DNA of 64,000 bases from an uncultured Treponema sp. (lineage in GTDB: Bacteria; Spirochaetota; Spirochaetia; Treponematales; Treponemataceae), in contig CALCRU010000060.1 in NCBI GenBank assembly GCA_937894335.1, positions 1-64,000 on the forward strand, written 5' to 3'. The translations under genes and the position numbers were made by a program. The number at the start of each line of letters is the position of its first letter. The first letter of the stretch is position 1. Shown here piece by piece: positions 1-8,923 of the stretch. The notes under the pieces were generated by a model. That model saw only the letters and a program-made list of their open reading frames with translations, searched no databases and was not told where the DNA came from.

Positions 1-44
1 ATTTTTTTTGAGAAAACGCCTTTTTCAAGAAAACGGCTTGTTAA

Positions 45-368
45 TCAGCGTTTCCCTAGATTGCTTGAGTCTGCAAGGAGTGCACCCCTTGTGTCAAGAA
101 TGCGGATTCTTGCGTCAAAGCGTCCCTTCATGTTGCGAAGAATGTTTTGAGCTGCCTCTTGAGAAACTTCAGTGTCGTCGATTGCGCTTAAACTTGCCGC
201 AAATAAGCGTGCTTGTTGAACATTTGAACTTTCTGTTAGAGATAGAAGCTGGTTTTCGTAAGTCTTAAGGACAAGCATTGCCGCAATGGGAATGAATGCG
301 ACTATAATCAGAAAAATGGAAATTTGCAAGCTAATGGGAAAGCGGAATTTCTTAAACACTTTATTCAC
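45..368 (-). CDS. N-terminal fragment of a membrane sensor histidine kinase, ending at an in-frame TGA
   Basis: This reads as the beginning of a two-component sensor: a short basic N-terminus, a hydrophobic segment at about residues 10-35 and the start of an extracytoplasmic sensor region. It stops at a TGA at 45-47 after 107 residues, before any HAMP, dimerisation or ATPase domain. The same frame stays open past the TGA to the window edge, so a nonsense mutation, a pseudogene or a sequence error is possible. I chose the GTG at 366-368, which overlaps the regulator stop (GTGAATAA) and gives translational coupling; an ATG at 404 would overlap by 44 bases. The kinase assignment rests on the membrane segment and on its place behind a response regulator. 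Confidence 0.55.
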   Translation of the reverse strand: MNKVFKKFRFPISLQISIFLIIVAFIPIAAMLVLKTYENQLLSLTESSNVQQARLFAASLSAIDDTEVSQEAAQNILRNMKGRFDARIRILDTRGALLADSSNLGKR

Positions 369-1044
369 CTTTGAAGCGGTAGCCCATGCCGTATACTGTT
401 TCAATTACACCTGAGTTTAGTTTTTTTCGTAAGCGTTTTATGTGGCAGTCTATGGCTCTGTCGTTAAGATATATGTCGTCAGGGTAGGCGGCGCTTATAA
501 GCTGGTCTCGGGTAAGCACGGTGTTTGCGTTACGCATAAAAGTTTCTAGCAGGCGGAATTCTGTGACGGTTAGGTTAAGGTTCTGCCCTTTGTGGCTAGC
601 ACTGTATGCGCTTGTGTTTAGCTGGATTCCGCTCATTTGCAGAGTGGAGTTGCTACTTGCACTTGCTTCCTGCGTTCTGTTGTATCGCCTAAGTATTACA
701 TGTACTCTAGCAATTAGTTCTCGCAAAGAAAAAGGTTTGCACAAATAGTCATCCGCTCCCAGCTCGAGGCCAAGAACACGGTCAAACTCTTCGTCTCGTG
801 AGGTTAAAAACATTATGGGAGTAGTGCAGGAATTTTGTCTTAGAGCCTGAAGTAGGGTTAACCCGTCCATTACCGGCATCATAATGTCCAGAATGAACAG
901 GTCTGGTTTTGCTGTCTGCGACTTGTATGCCTCAAGAGCCTTTGCACCGTCTGCAAATGTTAGGACAGTAAAACCTTCTTTTTGCAGTGCGGTTTGCAAA
1001 GAGAGCCTGATGTTTTTTTCGTCGTCAACAACAGCTATGGTCAC
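361..1044 (-). CDS. OmpR/PhoB-family response regulator
   Basis: A 227-residue DNA-binding response regulator. The receiver domain (about 1-120) has the acidic pair D7/D8, the phosphoacceptor D53 (in LDIMMPVMDG), the T81/S82 switch position and K103. The C-terminal winged helix (about 130-225) has the usual OmpR pattern, with LTVTEFRLLETF and the final TVYGMGYRF. The start is a GTG at 1042-1044, five bases after the ackA stop, so it is probably co-transcribed with ackA. The kinase fragment overlaps its 3' end. Being in one unit with acetate kinase suggests a link to acetyl-phosphate or overflow metabolism, but its targets cannot be seen. Confidence 0.93.
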   Translation of the reverse strand: MTIAVVDDEKNIRLSLQTALQKEGFTVLTFADGAKALEAYKSQTAKPDLFILDIMMPVMDGLTLLQALRQNSCTTPIMFLTSRDEEFDRVLGLELGADDYLCKPFSLRELIARVHVILRRYNRTQEASASSNSTLQMSGIQLNTSAYSASHKGQNLNLTVTEFRLLETFMRNANTVLTRDQLISAAYPDDIYLNDRAIDCHIKRLRKKLNSGVIETVYGMGYRFKGE

Positions 1045-1049
1045 TTTTG

Positions 1050-2387
1050 TTAGGGGCGTACAATAACATCGGCCAAGTGGGGACGCTTAACTAAATCTTT
1101 CTTAAGTCCTTCTTCCCGTGCTTTGTTAACATAAGCAGGATCTTGGAAGCTGTAAGTAAAGTTTGTGTGAACATCGTAAGTTCCTTTCATAAGTGCATAA
1201 GCGTCTTCTGTCATAACCAACTCTTCGTCTGTAGGAATAACAAAAATCTTTGTTGCGCTGTCGTCTGCACTGATGCAAGTTTCTGCGTTGCCAGTAAAGC
1301 TCCATTCATTTTTCTGAGCGTCAATTTTGATGCCGTAGTTTTCAAGTCCGCTACAAGCCTTAAAGCGAGTAATGGGTCCCCTTTCACCAACACCGGCAGT
1401 CCAAACAATTGCATCAACATGTCCCAGTTCTGCCATAAAAGCACCAATGTATTTCTTAATGCGAAGTGCTTCCATTTCTATAGAAAGCTGGCACAGTTTG
1501 TCGCCTTTAGCTGCATCTATTTCAATGTCGCGTCTGTCGGAGTATTTTCCTGTAATGCCAAGGCATCCACACTTTTTGTTAAGGGCCTTATCCATTTCGT
1601 CAGCGCTCATTCCCGTCTTTCGCATAATGTAGAAAGGCAGGGCAGGGTCAAGGTCGCCAGAACGAGTTCCCATAACAAGACCTTCCAGCGGAGTGAGTCC
1701 CATGGTGGTGTCGTAGCATTTTCCGTTTTTAACTGCACACATAGAAGAACCGTTACCAATGTGGCAGATAATCAGATTTGTGTCTTCTGGCTTTTTGTGC
1801 AAAAGAACAGATGCACGCTTTGCTGTGTAGAGGAAGCTTGTTCCGTGGAAGCCGTAACGGCGTGCTGCATATTTTTCGTACCATTCCCTGGGGATTGCAT
1901 ACTGGAAAGTTTCTTCGGGCATTGTCTGGTGCCATGCTGTGTCCATGATTGCAGAGTGGGGAACATTAGGCATAACTTTCTGGGCAGCTTCAATACCCAT
2001 AATGTTTGCGGGCATGTGCAAAGGACCTAAATCAACTACTTCACGGAAACCTTTAAGAACTTCGGGAGTGATGAGTACTGACTTTGTAAACTTTTCTCCT
2101 CCGTGAAGAACTCTGTGTCCTACGGCAGAGATTTCATCCATAGATTTGATTACACCGATTTTTTCGTCAGTGATTGTTTTAAGAATCAACTCAATAGCCT
2201 CTTTGTGAGTGGGGCAGGCGCTCTTGATTTCTGTCTTTGTTCCGTGGGCGCTGTGTGTAATTCCCGAACCGTCAATGCCAATGCGTTCAACAACACCGTT
2301 TGCAAGAACTTCCTTGTTGTCCCAATCATAAACCTGATACTTTGCAGAAGACGAACCGCAATTCAAAGTAAGAATGACCATTGCCAT
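1050..2387 (-). CDS. ackA: Acetate kinase
   Basis: Acetate kinase interconverts acetyl phosphate plus ADP with acetate plus ATP, giving ATP by substrate-level phosphorylation in fermentation. Family signatures are present in order: NCGSSSAKY at the N-terminus, GHRVLHGGEKF, the FHGTS segment, CHIGNGSSMCAV, the GTRSGDLDP loop and TAGVGERG. At 445 residues it is some 40 longer than the usual 400; the extra sits at the C-terminus and ends in a charged tail. The start ATG has a GAGGAA site 8 bases upstream; a second ATG two codons later is an alternative. A strong promoter lies 40-68 bases upstream. No pta gene is in the window. Confidence 0.97.
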   Translation of the reverse strand: MAMVILTLNCGSSSAKYQVYDWDNKEVLANGVVERIGIDGSGITHSAHGTKTEIKSACPTHKEAIELILKTITDEKIGVIKSMDEISAVGHRVLHGGEKFTKSVLITPEVLKGFREVVDLGPLHMPANIMGIEAAQKVMPNVPHSAIMDTAWHQTMPEETFQYAIPREWYEKYAARRYGFHGTSFLYTAKRASVLLHKKPEDTNLIICHIGNGSSMCAVKNGKCYDTTMGLTPLEGLVMGTRSGDLDPALPFYIMRKTGMSADEMDKALNKKCGCLGITGKYSDRRDIEIDAAKGDKLCQLSIEMEALRIKKYIGAFMAELGHVDAIVWTAGVGERGPITRFKACSGLENYGIKIDAQKNEWSFTGNAETCISADDSATKIFVIPTDEELVMTEDAYALMKGTYDVHTNFTYSFQDPAYVNKAREEGLKKDLVKRPHLADVIVRP

Positions 2388-2426
2388 AAGTATTTCCTCG
2401 TAATAAGCAATAAAGATATCCTCTAT

Positions 2427-2455
2427 ATTATATCGTGTTGCGTTTTTTATTGCAA
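2427..2455 (-). promoter_or_regulatory. Sigma70-type promoter of ackA
   Basis: On the minus strand the -35 is TTGCAA (2450-2455), the spacer is 17 bases and the -10 is a perfect TATAAT (2427-2432). It leaves a leader of about 33 bases that carries the GAGGAA ribosome site. Presumably it drives ackA, the regulator and the kinase fragment. Confidence 0.8.
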
Positions 2456-2598
2456 TCTGATATATTCACGCTAGGAATACAATACGTTTGCGATGAACGG
2501 CGGTAGAATGGATTCCACTACCTAACGGGCGCACAGCGACTCTCATGACCACATCACCAAGTGTTTAATTCATCACTACACTTTTTTAGGAGCGTACT

Positions 2599-3666
2599 AT
2601 GAATAAGTATGTCAAACGCTATCTGATTGATGCGCTGGGCGGAATGGCTCAGGGTCTGTTTGCCTCACTTCTGGTGGGAACAATCATCAAAACACTGGGA
2701 CAACTTTTGCTTCGTTTGGGAGACAATGTTGTTTTTCAGTTTTTAGTTGATGCCGGAAACTTTGCAAGCGAGGCACATGTTGTGGGTGCGGCAATGGCTG
2801 TTGCAATTGGTTACGCAATGAGTGCCCCTCTTCTTGTGCTGCTTTCTCTTGCGGCTGTTGGTGCAACTGCAAATGTGTTGGGTGGTGCAGGTGGACCACT
2901 TGCTGTTTTGGTTATAGCAATTATTGCAACAGAGTTGGGCTGCCTTGTTTCTAAAAAAACAAAAGTTGATATTCTGGTTACTCCCCTTGTTACTATTTTA
3001 AGCGGATCATTACTTGCTGTTTTGTGTGCAAAATATATTGGTCTTGCTGCAAGTTCTGTTGGTAATCTCATTATGTGGGCAACTAACCTGCATCCCTTTG
3101 TAATGGGAATCATTGTTTCGGTAATTGTAGGCGTTGTTCTTACTCTTCCCATTTCTTCTGCGGCAATTTGTGCTGCACTGGGACTTACAGGTCTTGCTGG
3201 TGGAGCGGCTGTTGCAGGTTGTTCCGCAAACATGATTGGCTTTGCAATTTTAAGCTTTAAGGAAAACAAATGGGGCGGACTTGTTTCTCAGGGATTAGGA
3301 ACTTCTATGCTTCAAATGCCGAACATTGTAAAAAATCCTCGTGTTTGGCTTCCTGTTATTCTTACTTCTGCTGTTACCGGTCCTATTTCAACATGCTTGT
3401 TTAAACTGCAAATGAATGGAGCTCCTGTTTCTTCGGGAATGGGTACTTGCGGATTCGTTGGTCAGATTGGAATGATAACAGGATGGTTCTCTCCGTCAGA
3501 CGCTGCTCTTGCTCAGGGTGCGACAGCAATTACTCCAGGTGCATTGGAATGGATTGGACTTATTCTGGTAAGTTTTGTACTGCCTGCAGTACTAACATGG
3601 GCATTTGGCATTCTGTTTAGAAAAATCGGTTGGATAAAGGACGGCGATTTAACGCTGGAAAACTAA
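2599..3666 (+). CDS. PfoR-like PTS EIIC-family membrane protein
   Basis: A 355-residue, highly hydrophobic protein with roughly nine or ten membrane segments, many rich in Gly and Ala. The N-terminus (YLIDALGGMAQGLFASLLVG) and the middle and C-terminal segments fit the PTS_EIIC_2 family (PF13303), historically called PfoR after the perfringolysin O regulator of Clostridium. Family members look like sugar-permease domains but are usually found without EIIA and EIIB, as here. The substrate is unknown. A TTAGGAG site precedes the ATG. The gene is alone on its strand, with a terminator right after it. I saw no convincing promoter in the 140 bases upstream. Confidence 0.85.
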   Translation: MNKYVKRYLIDALGGMAQGLFASLLVGTIIKTLGQLLLRLGDNVVFQFLVDAGNFASEAHVVGAAMAVAIGYAMSAPLLVLLSLAAVGATANVLGGAGGPLAVLVIAIIATELGCLVSKKTKVDILVTPLVTILSGSLLAVLCAKYIGLAASSVGNLIMWATNLHPFVMGIIVSVIVGVVLTLPISSAAICAALGLTGLAGGAAVAGCSANMIGFAILSFKENKWGGLVSQGLGTSMLQMPNIVKNPRVWLPVILTSAVTGPISTCLFKLQMNGAPVSSGMGTCGFVGQIGMITGWFSPSDAALAQGATAITPGALEWIGLILVSFVLPAVLTWAFGILFRKIGWIKDGDLTLEN

Positions 3667-3684
3667 GCCTTGTTCTTTAGGCTA

Positions 3685-3717
3685 AAAAAGGGCGTCTCTA
3701 AGGGAGGCGCCCTTTTT
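3685..3717. terminator. Bidirectional intrinsic terminator between the EIIC gene and the nitroreductase gene
   Basis: An A-rich run, a GC-rich stem built from AGGGCG and CGCCCT with a short inner stem and loop, and a T-rich run. The symmetry of the A and T tracts lets it serve both converging genes. Confidence 0.85.
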
Positions 3718-3719
3718 GT

Positions 3720-4244
3720 TTACATGTTTACTACTGTTTCGCTAAGTGGACGGCGCAATGTATGGCGTTCAGAAGGTGCGCTTGTTTCTGAGGGGTAACC
3801 TATGTCCAAAAGGCACACAACTTCAAGTCCTGCAATTTCGGGAAAGGCGTCAAAGATTTTCTGTGCGTCAAAACCTCTTGCCCACAAAGTGCCCAGTCCC
3901 AAGTCGGTTGCTTCCATCATCATTTCGGTGGTAACTATTGCCACATCAACGGCTCCCCCTTCGTAACCAACATAATGTGTTTCATTAGGATTTTTATAGC
4001 TTAAGTTCTTGTCGTAGCAGACCATAAGTACTACCGGTGCATGGTAAGTCATGGGTGTAACTGCGTTAATGCGTTCCAGTGCCTCTTTGCTCTTTAAAAC
4101 AAAAATCTTCTGTGACTGAGTGTTTTTTGCAGTGGGAGCAAGTCTGCCTGCCTCAAGAATTTTATCCAACTTTTCCTGTTCAACAGGTTTGTCAGAAAAC
4201 GAACGCACTGAATAGCGCTGCTTTGAAAGTTCAAGAAAGTCCAT
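3720..4244 (-). CDS. Nitroreductase-family FMN oxidoreductase
   Basis: A 174-residue single-domain protein of the nitroreductase superfamily, which uses FMN and NAD(P)H to reduce nitro-aromatics, quinones or related compounds. The N-terminus has the family signature RYSVRSF followed by the APTAKNTQSQ segment that contacts the flavin. The central ALWARGFD and the LLDIGYP segment near the C-terminus also fit. The substrate cannot be predicted. The start ATG has a GGAG site placed inside the end of the upstream EAL gene, and the two overlap by 14 bases, so they are translationally linked. Confidence 0.92.
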   Translation of the reverse strand: MDFLELSKQRYSVRSFSDKPVEQEKLDKILEAGRLAPTAKNTQSQKIFVLKSKEALERINAVTPMTYHAPVVLMVCYDKNLSYKNPNETHYVGYEGGAVDVAIVTTEMMMEATDLGLGTLWARGFDAQKIFDAFPEIAGLEVVCLLDIGYPSETSAPSERHTLRRPLSETVVNM

Positions 4245-5937
4245 GTTTATCTCCTGTGTTGTAAACTCTTACACCAGTTAGCAAGTCTTCAAATTCGTCA
4301 TGGGGAAGAGGTCTGTCAAACAGATAACCCTGAGCCATCTGGCAGCCGGCAGACTTAAGGAATTCAGCCTGATAGTTTGTTTCTACGCCTTCTGCAATTA
4401 CTGCAATGTTTAAATCCCTCGCCATGTTTATTATTGCGGAACTTACAATTTTGTCAGGATTGTGTGAGACAGTAATTTTTATGTTGTCAATAAGTGACTT
4501 GTCTATTTTGATAACATCAGCCTGAAGGTTCTTTATAAGTTTGATAGAAGAGTAGCCTGTTCCAAAGTCGTCTATTGAAATGCGGATGTTGTGTTCGTGC
4601 ATTTTGTTAACGAATGAAATAAGGCGGTCGTAAAACTGATAGTCCGAAAGTTCTGTAAGTTCAATCTCAAGCAAGTGGGGAGGAATTTCGTAATTATCCA
4701 CAATTTTAAGAATCTCGTCCTCAAGCTTAAGATTTGAAAGATGTATTTTTGAAAAGTTTACAGAAGTGCATACTGGTTCTATGCCACGGTCAATCCAGTC
4801 GCGAAGGTCTCGGCAAACGGTGTCCAGCATGTAAAAGTCAAGGCTGCGGATTGAACCCTCGTTTTCAAGTATGGGAATGAACTCGCTAGGTGGAATAAGT
4901 TTTTCCCTTTGCCAGCGAGTAAGTGCCTCGCATCCGCACAAAGTGTTTGTAGATAAATCAACTTTAGGCTGATAGAAGACAAGAAACTGTTTCTTTGCAA
5001 GGGATTCTCTGAATGCGCTTAGTATGCCCTTGTCGTGTATTGTTCGCTCAAGCATTTCGGGGCGGAAGTACATTATGTCTACAAATGGAGAACGCTTTGC
5101 GGCATTTAATGCAATGGAGGCGTTTGTCATTATGTCAGACATTGTTGAGGTTTTGTTCATTTCGCTTACGCCCACATTAAAATCAATATGAACGGGAGTC
5201 TCTATACCTCTTACCGAAACCCTTATGGTAACATTCTGAATAAAATCAAGATACTTTGGTAAAGTGTCTGTGCGGACTATGGCAAGAAAGTTGTCTCCTC
5301 CCAGTCGTGCAAAGTATCCATTTTCACCTATAAACTCTGTGCTTTTTGCGCAGTACTGCTTTATTATGATGTCGCCGTTTGAACCGCCAACCTGTTGGTT
5401 AATGAACTTAAAGCTCTTGATATTTGTAAAGACCGTGGAGTACTGACCGATAAGTCCGTCCTGTATGAGCATGGTGGCTACTTCCTGCAAACCGCGAGAA
5501 TTAAGTGCGCCACTAAGACTGTCGCTCCGTTCAACTTTGTACATAAGCCCCATGAGCCTTGTTCTGCTACAGAGCATGAATGTAATTTGGCAGAAGTGGT
5601 TTAGAGAAACTTTTTCTTCCTGAGTCCAGGTGTAGTCTTTTGAAGAATTAAGCCTAAGGACAATGGCACCGCCTTCTGAAGTAACATAGGATTTTTCAAA
5701 CACATCAGAACCGTAGCCGTTAGGATTTGTGTAGGGAATAGAATTGTTGGTCATGCCCTTTGGTTCGTAGATTGAGGCTGGTAGCGAGACATTTACGCTA
5801 AACCGTCCCAAATGAATGTCATCAGCAATGAGATGAAGGTTTTCAGAAATGCGTTGCATCATTTTTGGAAGTGAATAAATGCTTTCGCAAATGCTTTCAA
5901 AAAAATCAGCGAAGTTTTCACTGCACAATTCTTTCAT
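4231..5937 (-). CDS. c-di-GMP phosphodiesterase with degenerate GGDEF and intact EAL domains
   Basis: A 568-residue soluble protein: an N-terminal region of about 150 residues without a recognised fold, a GGDEF-like domain (about 150-310) whose signature reads GGDNF, and an EAL domain (about 320-560). The diguanylate cyclase site is therefore probably dead. The EAL domain keeps EALTR, the NFS asparagine, the ELTE glutamate, DDFGTGYSS, the IKIDK lysine and AEGVET, so c-di-GMP hydrolysis to pGpG is likely. I chose the ATG at 5935-5937 over an upstream TTG because a perfect TATAAT lies 6 bases before it. It shares a transcript with the nitroreductase gene. Confidence 0.9.
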   Translation of the reverse strand: MKELCSENFADFFESICESIYSLPKMMQRISENLHLIADDIHLGRFSVNVSLPASIYEPKGMTNNSIPYTNPNGYGSDVFEKSYVTSEGGAIVLRLNSSKDYTWTQEEKVSLNHFCQITFMLCSRTRLMGLMYKVERSDSLSGALNSRGLQEVATMLIQDGLIGQYSTVFTNIKSFKFINQQVGGSNGDIIIKQYCAKSTEFIGENGYFARLGGDNFLAIVRTDTLPKYLDFIQNVTIRVSVRGIETPVHIDFNVGVSEMNKTSTMSDIMTNASIALNAAKRSPFVDIMYFRPEMLERTIHDKGILSAFRESLAKKQFLVFYQPKVDLSTNTLCGCEALTRWQREKLIPPSEFIPILENEGSIRSLDFYMLDTVCRDLRDWIDRGIEPVCTSVNFSKIHLSNLKLEDEILKIVDNYEIPPHLLEIELTELSDYQFYDRLISFVNKMHEHNIRISIDDFGTGYSSIKLIKNLQADVIKIDKSLIDNIKITVSHNPDKIVSSAIINMARDLNIAVIAEGVETNYQAEFLKSAGCQMAQGYLFDRPLPHDEFEDLLTGVRVYNTGDKHGLS

Positions 5938-5943
5938 ATCTTT

Positions 5944-5949
5944 ATTATA
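5944..5949 (-). promoter_or_regulatory. -10 box 6 bases before the EAL phosphodiesterase ATG
   Basis: A perfect TATAAT on the minus strand is followed by six bases and then the ATG. The -35 region is weak (TACATT at 17 bases). No Shine-Dalgarno sequence is present. This matches the leaderless layout seen at other genes in the window. Confidence 0.5.
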
Positions 5950-6025
5950 AAGCAAGAAGTCAAAAAAATGTACTTAGTATTGTATATACGGTAATTATAA
6001 ATAGTCTTAGGGGTGTAGTAAGCCC

Positions 6026-6055
6026 GTGACAAGGTGCTCTTGAATTTGCCATAAT
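6026..6055 (+). promoter_or_regulatory. Promoter of the Y-family polymerase gene (leaderless layout)
   Basis: -35 GTGACA (6026-6031), 18-base spacer, -10 CATAAT (6050-6055). The ATG at 6062 is six bases further, where transcription should begin. There is no ribosome-binding site. Confidence 0.6.
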
Positions 6056-6061
6056 GCAGTG

Positions 6062-7441
6062 ATGCCGCAGAATAGAACATACATTGCCATAGACTTAAAA
6101 TCTTTTTATGCCTCTGTTGAATGTCGTGAAAGGGGGCTTGATCCGCTTGCTGCAAAACTTGTGGTTGCGGACGCTAGCCGTACCAGCAAAACAATTTGTC
6201 TTGCGGTAAGTCCTGCCCTTAAGGCTTACGGTCTTTCTGGTCGCTGTAGGCTTTTTGAAGTTGAAGCAAAGGCAAGAGAAGTTAAAAGGCACACAGGCAA
6301 AGATTTGGAATACATTACGGCTACTCCTCGTATGGCACTTTACATGCAGTATTCGGCAAATGTTTACAGGGTTTACCTTAAGTACTTTGCTCCCGAAGAC
6401 ATTCATGTCTATTCAATTGATGAAGTTTTTATTGATGCGACTTCCTATCTTAAACTTTATAAGACAAATGCTCACGACCTTGCAGTAAAAGTCATAAGGA
6501 ACATACTTTCCGAAACTGGAATTACTGCAACCGCCGGAATTGCTCCCAACCTTTACCTTTGCAAAATTGCCATGGACATTGTTGCCAAGCATATTCCTGC
6601 CGACAGTGACGGGGTTCGCATTGCATCGCTTGACGAACTTACTTACCGCAAGACTCTCTGGTCCCACAGACCCCTTACTGATTTCTGGCGCATTGGCAAA
6701 GGTATTTCTCACAGGTTGGAAAAAAAGCGTATCTATACCATGGGAGACATTGCTCGCACTTCCTTACGAAACCCCAATCTTCTTTATGATGAATTTGGAA
6801 TTGATGCAGAGATTCTTATAGACCACGCCTGGGGTTACGAAAATGTTGGGATGAAGGACATTAAAAACTACAGGAGTTCTGCCAAATCTGTTTCCAGCGG
6901 TCAGGTTTTGCAAAGACCCTATTCCTTTGAGGAGGGCAAAATAATAGTGCGTGAAATGGCTGAACTTCTTGCTCTGGATTTGTTTGAAAAGCATCTTGTT
7001 ACAAGTTCGGTTACTCTACAGGTGGGTTATGATATTGAGGGCATTCCTCAGGATTTTGACGGTGAACTGGTCAGCGACTTTTACGGCAGAACTGTACCCA
7101 AACCTGCCCACGGTTCTGCTTTTGTTGGAGATGGCACAAATTCTTCAAAGGCAATATGCGAAGGTTTTGTAAGTCTGTACGAGAGGGTTGTAAATCCTGA
7201 GCTAAAGGTAAGGCGATTTAATGTTACTGCCAACGGGGTAAAAAAGCAGCAGGAAAGGGAGCCTACTCTTTTTGACGGTCTGGAGGAAAACCTTTTTGAA
7301 AAGAAGGAAGAAAATCTGCAGGAGACCAGGCTTTCCATTATCAGAAAATTCGGGAAGAACGCAATTCTTAAGGGAACAAACCTTCAGGAAGGGGCAATGA
7401 CTGTTGAGCGCAACATGCAGATTGGAGGGCACAAGGCATGA
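6062..7441 (+). CDS. Y-family (UmuC/ImpB-type) DNA polymerase
   Basis: A translesion DNA polymerase of 459 residues. The catalytic carboxylates are visible: D11 in the first motif (AIDLKSFYASVE) and D120/E121 in YSIDEVFID. The thumb region with helix-hairpin-helix character follows at about 220-260 (FWRIGKGISHRLEK), then the little-finger domain, where SSGQVL is the typical family segment. The C-terminus (about 400-459) is charged and ends where the next gene starts. It resembles the UmuC-like polymerases of Clostridia and their plasmids more than DinB. A GTG directly before the ATG (6059) is an alternative start. No LexA-type box was recognised. Confidence 0.93.
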   Translation: MPQNRTYIAIDLKSFYASVECRERGLDPLAAKLVVADASRTSKTICLAVSPALKAYGLSGRCRLFEVEAKAREVKRHTGKDLEYITATPRMALYMQYSANVYRVYLKYFAPEDIHVYSIDEVFIDATSYLKLYKTNAHDLAVKVIRNILSETGITATAGIAPNLYLCKIAMDIVAKHIPADSDGVRIASLDELTYRKTLWSHRPLTDFWRIGKGISHRLEKKRIYTMGDIARTSLRNPNLLYDEFGIDAEILIDHAWGYENVGMKDIKNYRSSAKSVSSGQVLQRPYSFEEGKIIVREMAELLALDLFEKHLVTSSVTLQVGYDIEGIPQDFDGELVSDFYGRTVPKPAHGSAFVGDGTNSSKAICEGFVSLYERVVNPELKVRRFNVTANGVKKQQEREPTLFDGLEENLFEKKEENLQETRLSIIRKFGKNAILKGTNLQEGAMTVERNMQIGGHKA

Positions 7442-7626
7442 CTGACTATGATGACATTTTAAATACAGAATGGCCTCCAAAAGAAAGAGACTTGGCTCAT
7501 CGCCCCATGCCAGTAAGCCAGCGTGCAAAGATTTTCCTTCCTTTTGCTGCCTTAACAGGATATGAACAGGTGTTGGACGAAACTCTTCTAATCCAGCTTG
7601 AGGGAATGGACGGCCTTGCGGATTAA
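7438..7626 (+). CDS. YolD-like small protein paired with the Y-family polymerase
   Basis: A 62-residue acidic protein that overlaps the polymerase gene by four bases (ATGA). It has the pattern of short YolD-like proteins encoded next to UmuC-like polymerases in Firmicutes: an N-terminal YDDIL segment, a central SQRAKIFLPFAALTGYEQ segment and a following helix. Members are proposed to be UmuD-like helpers of the polymerase. The function here is inferred from pairing and motif, not shown. Confidence 0.75.
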   Translation: MTDYDDILNTEWPPKERDLAHRPMPVSQRAKIFLPFAALTGYEQVLDETLLIQLEGMDGLAD

Positions 7627-7637
7627 ACTTTCCCATG

Positions 7638-7665
7638 TTGACATAATGCGCCACAGTGTCATAAA
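7638..7665 (+). promoter_or_regulatory. Putative promoter of fabV-hisG
   Basis: -35 TTGACA (7638-7643), 16-base spacer, -10 CATAAA (7660-7665). A TATAGA-like box lies ten bases further on and could be used instead. The leader carries the AGGAGA ribosome site of fabV. Confidence 0.45.
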
Positions 7666-7700
7666 ATCGTAATATAGAATGTTTTTATTAGGAGACAAAG

Positions 7701-8915
<1,215 letters not shown>

Positions 8916-8923
8916 GAAGAAAA

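Noticed and set aside
1143..2030. 295-codon open frame antisense to ackA
   Set aside because: It is the shadow of a strongly supported gene, Cys- and Phe-rich without a family, and has no ribosome site.
2492..2524. Ten-codon leader peptide (MNGGRMDSTT) before the PfoR-like gene
   Set aside because: No ribosome site, no amino-acid bias and no attenuator hairpin after it.
2388..2598. Riboswitch or tRNA in the ackA/EIIC gap, or in other gaps
   Set aside because: No T-loop, acceptor stem or known riboswitch core could be recognised in any intergenic stretch.
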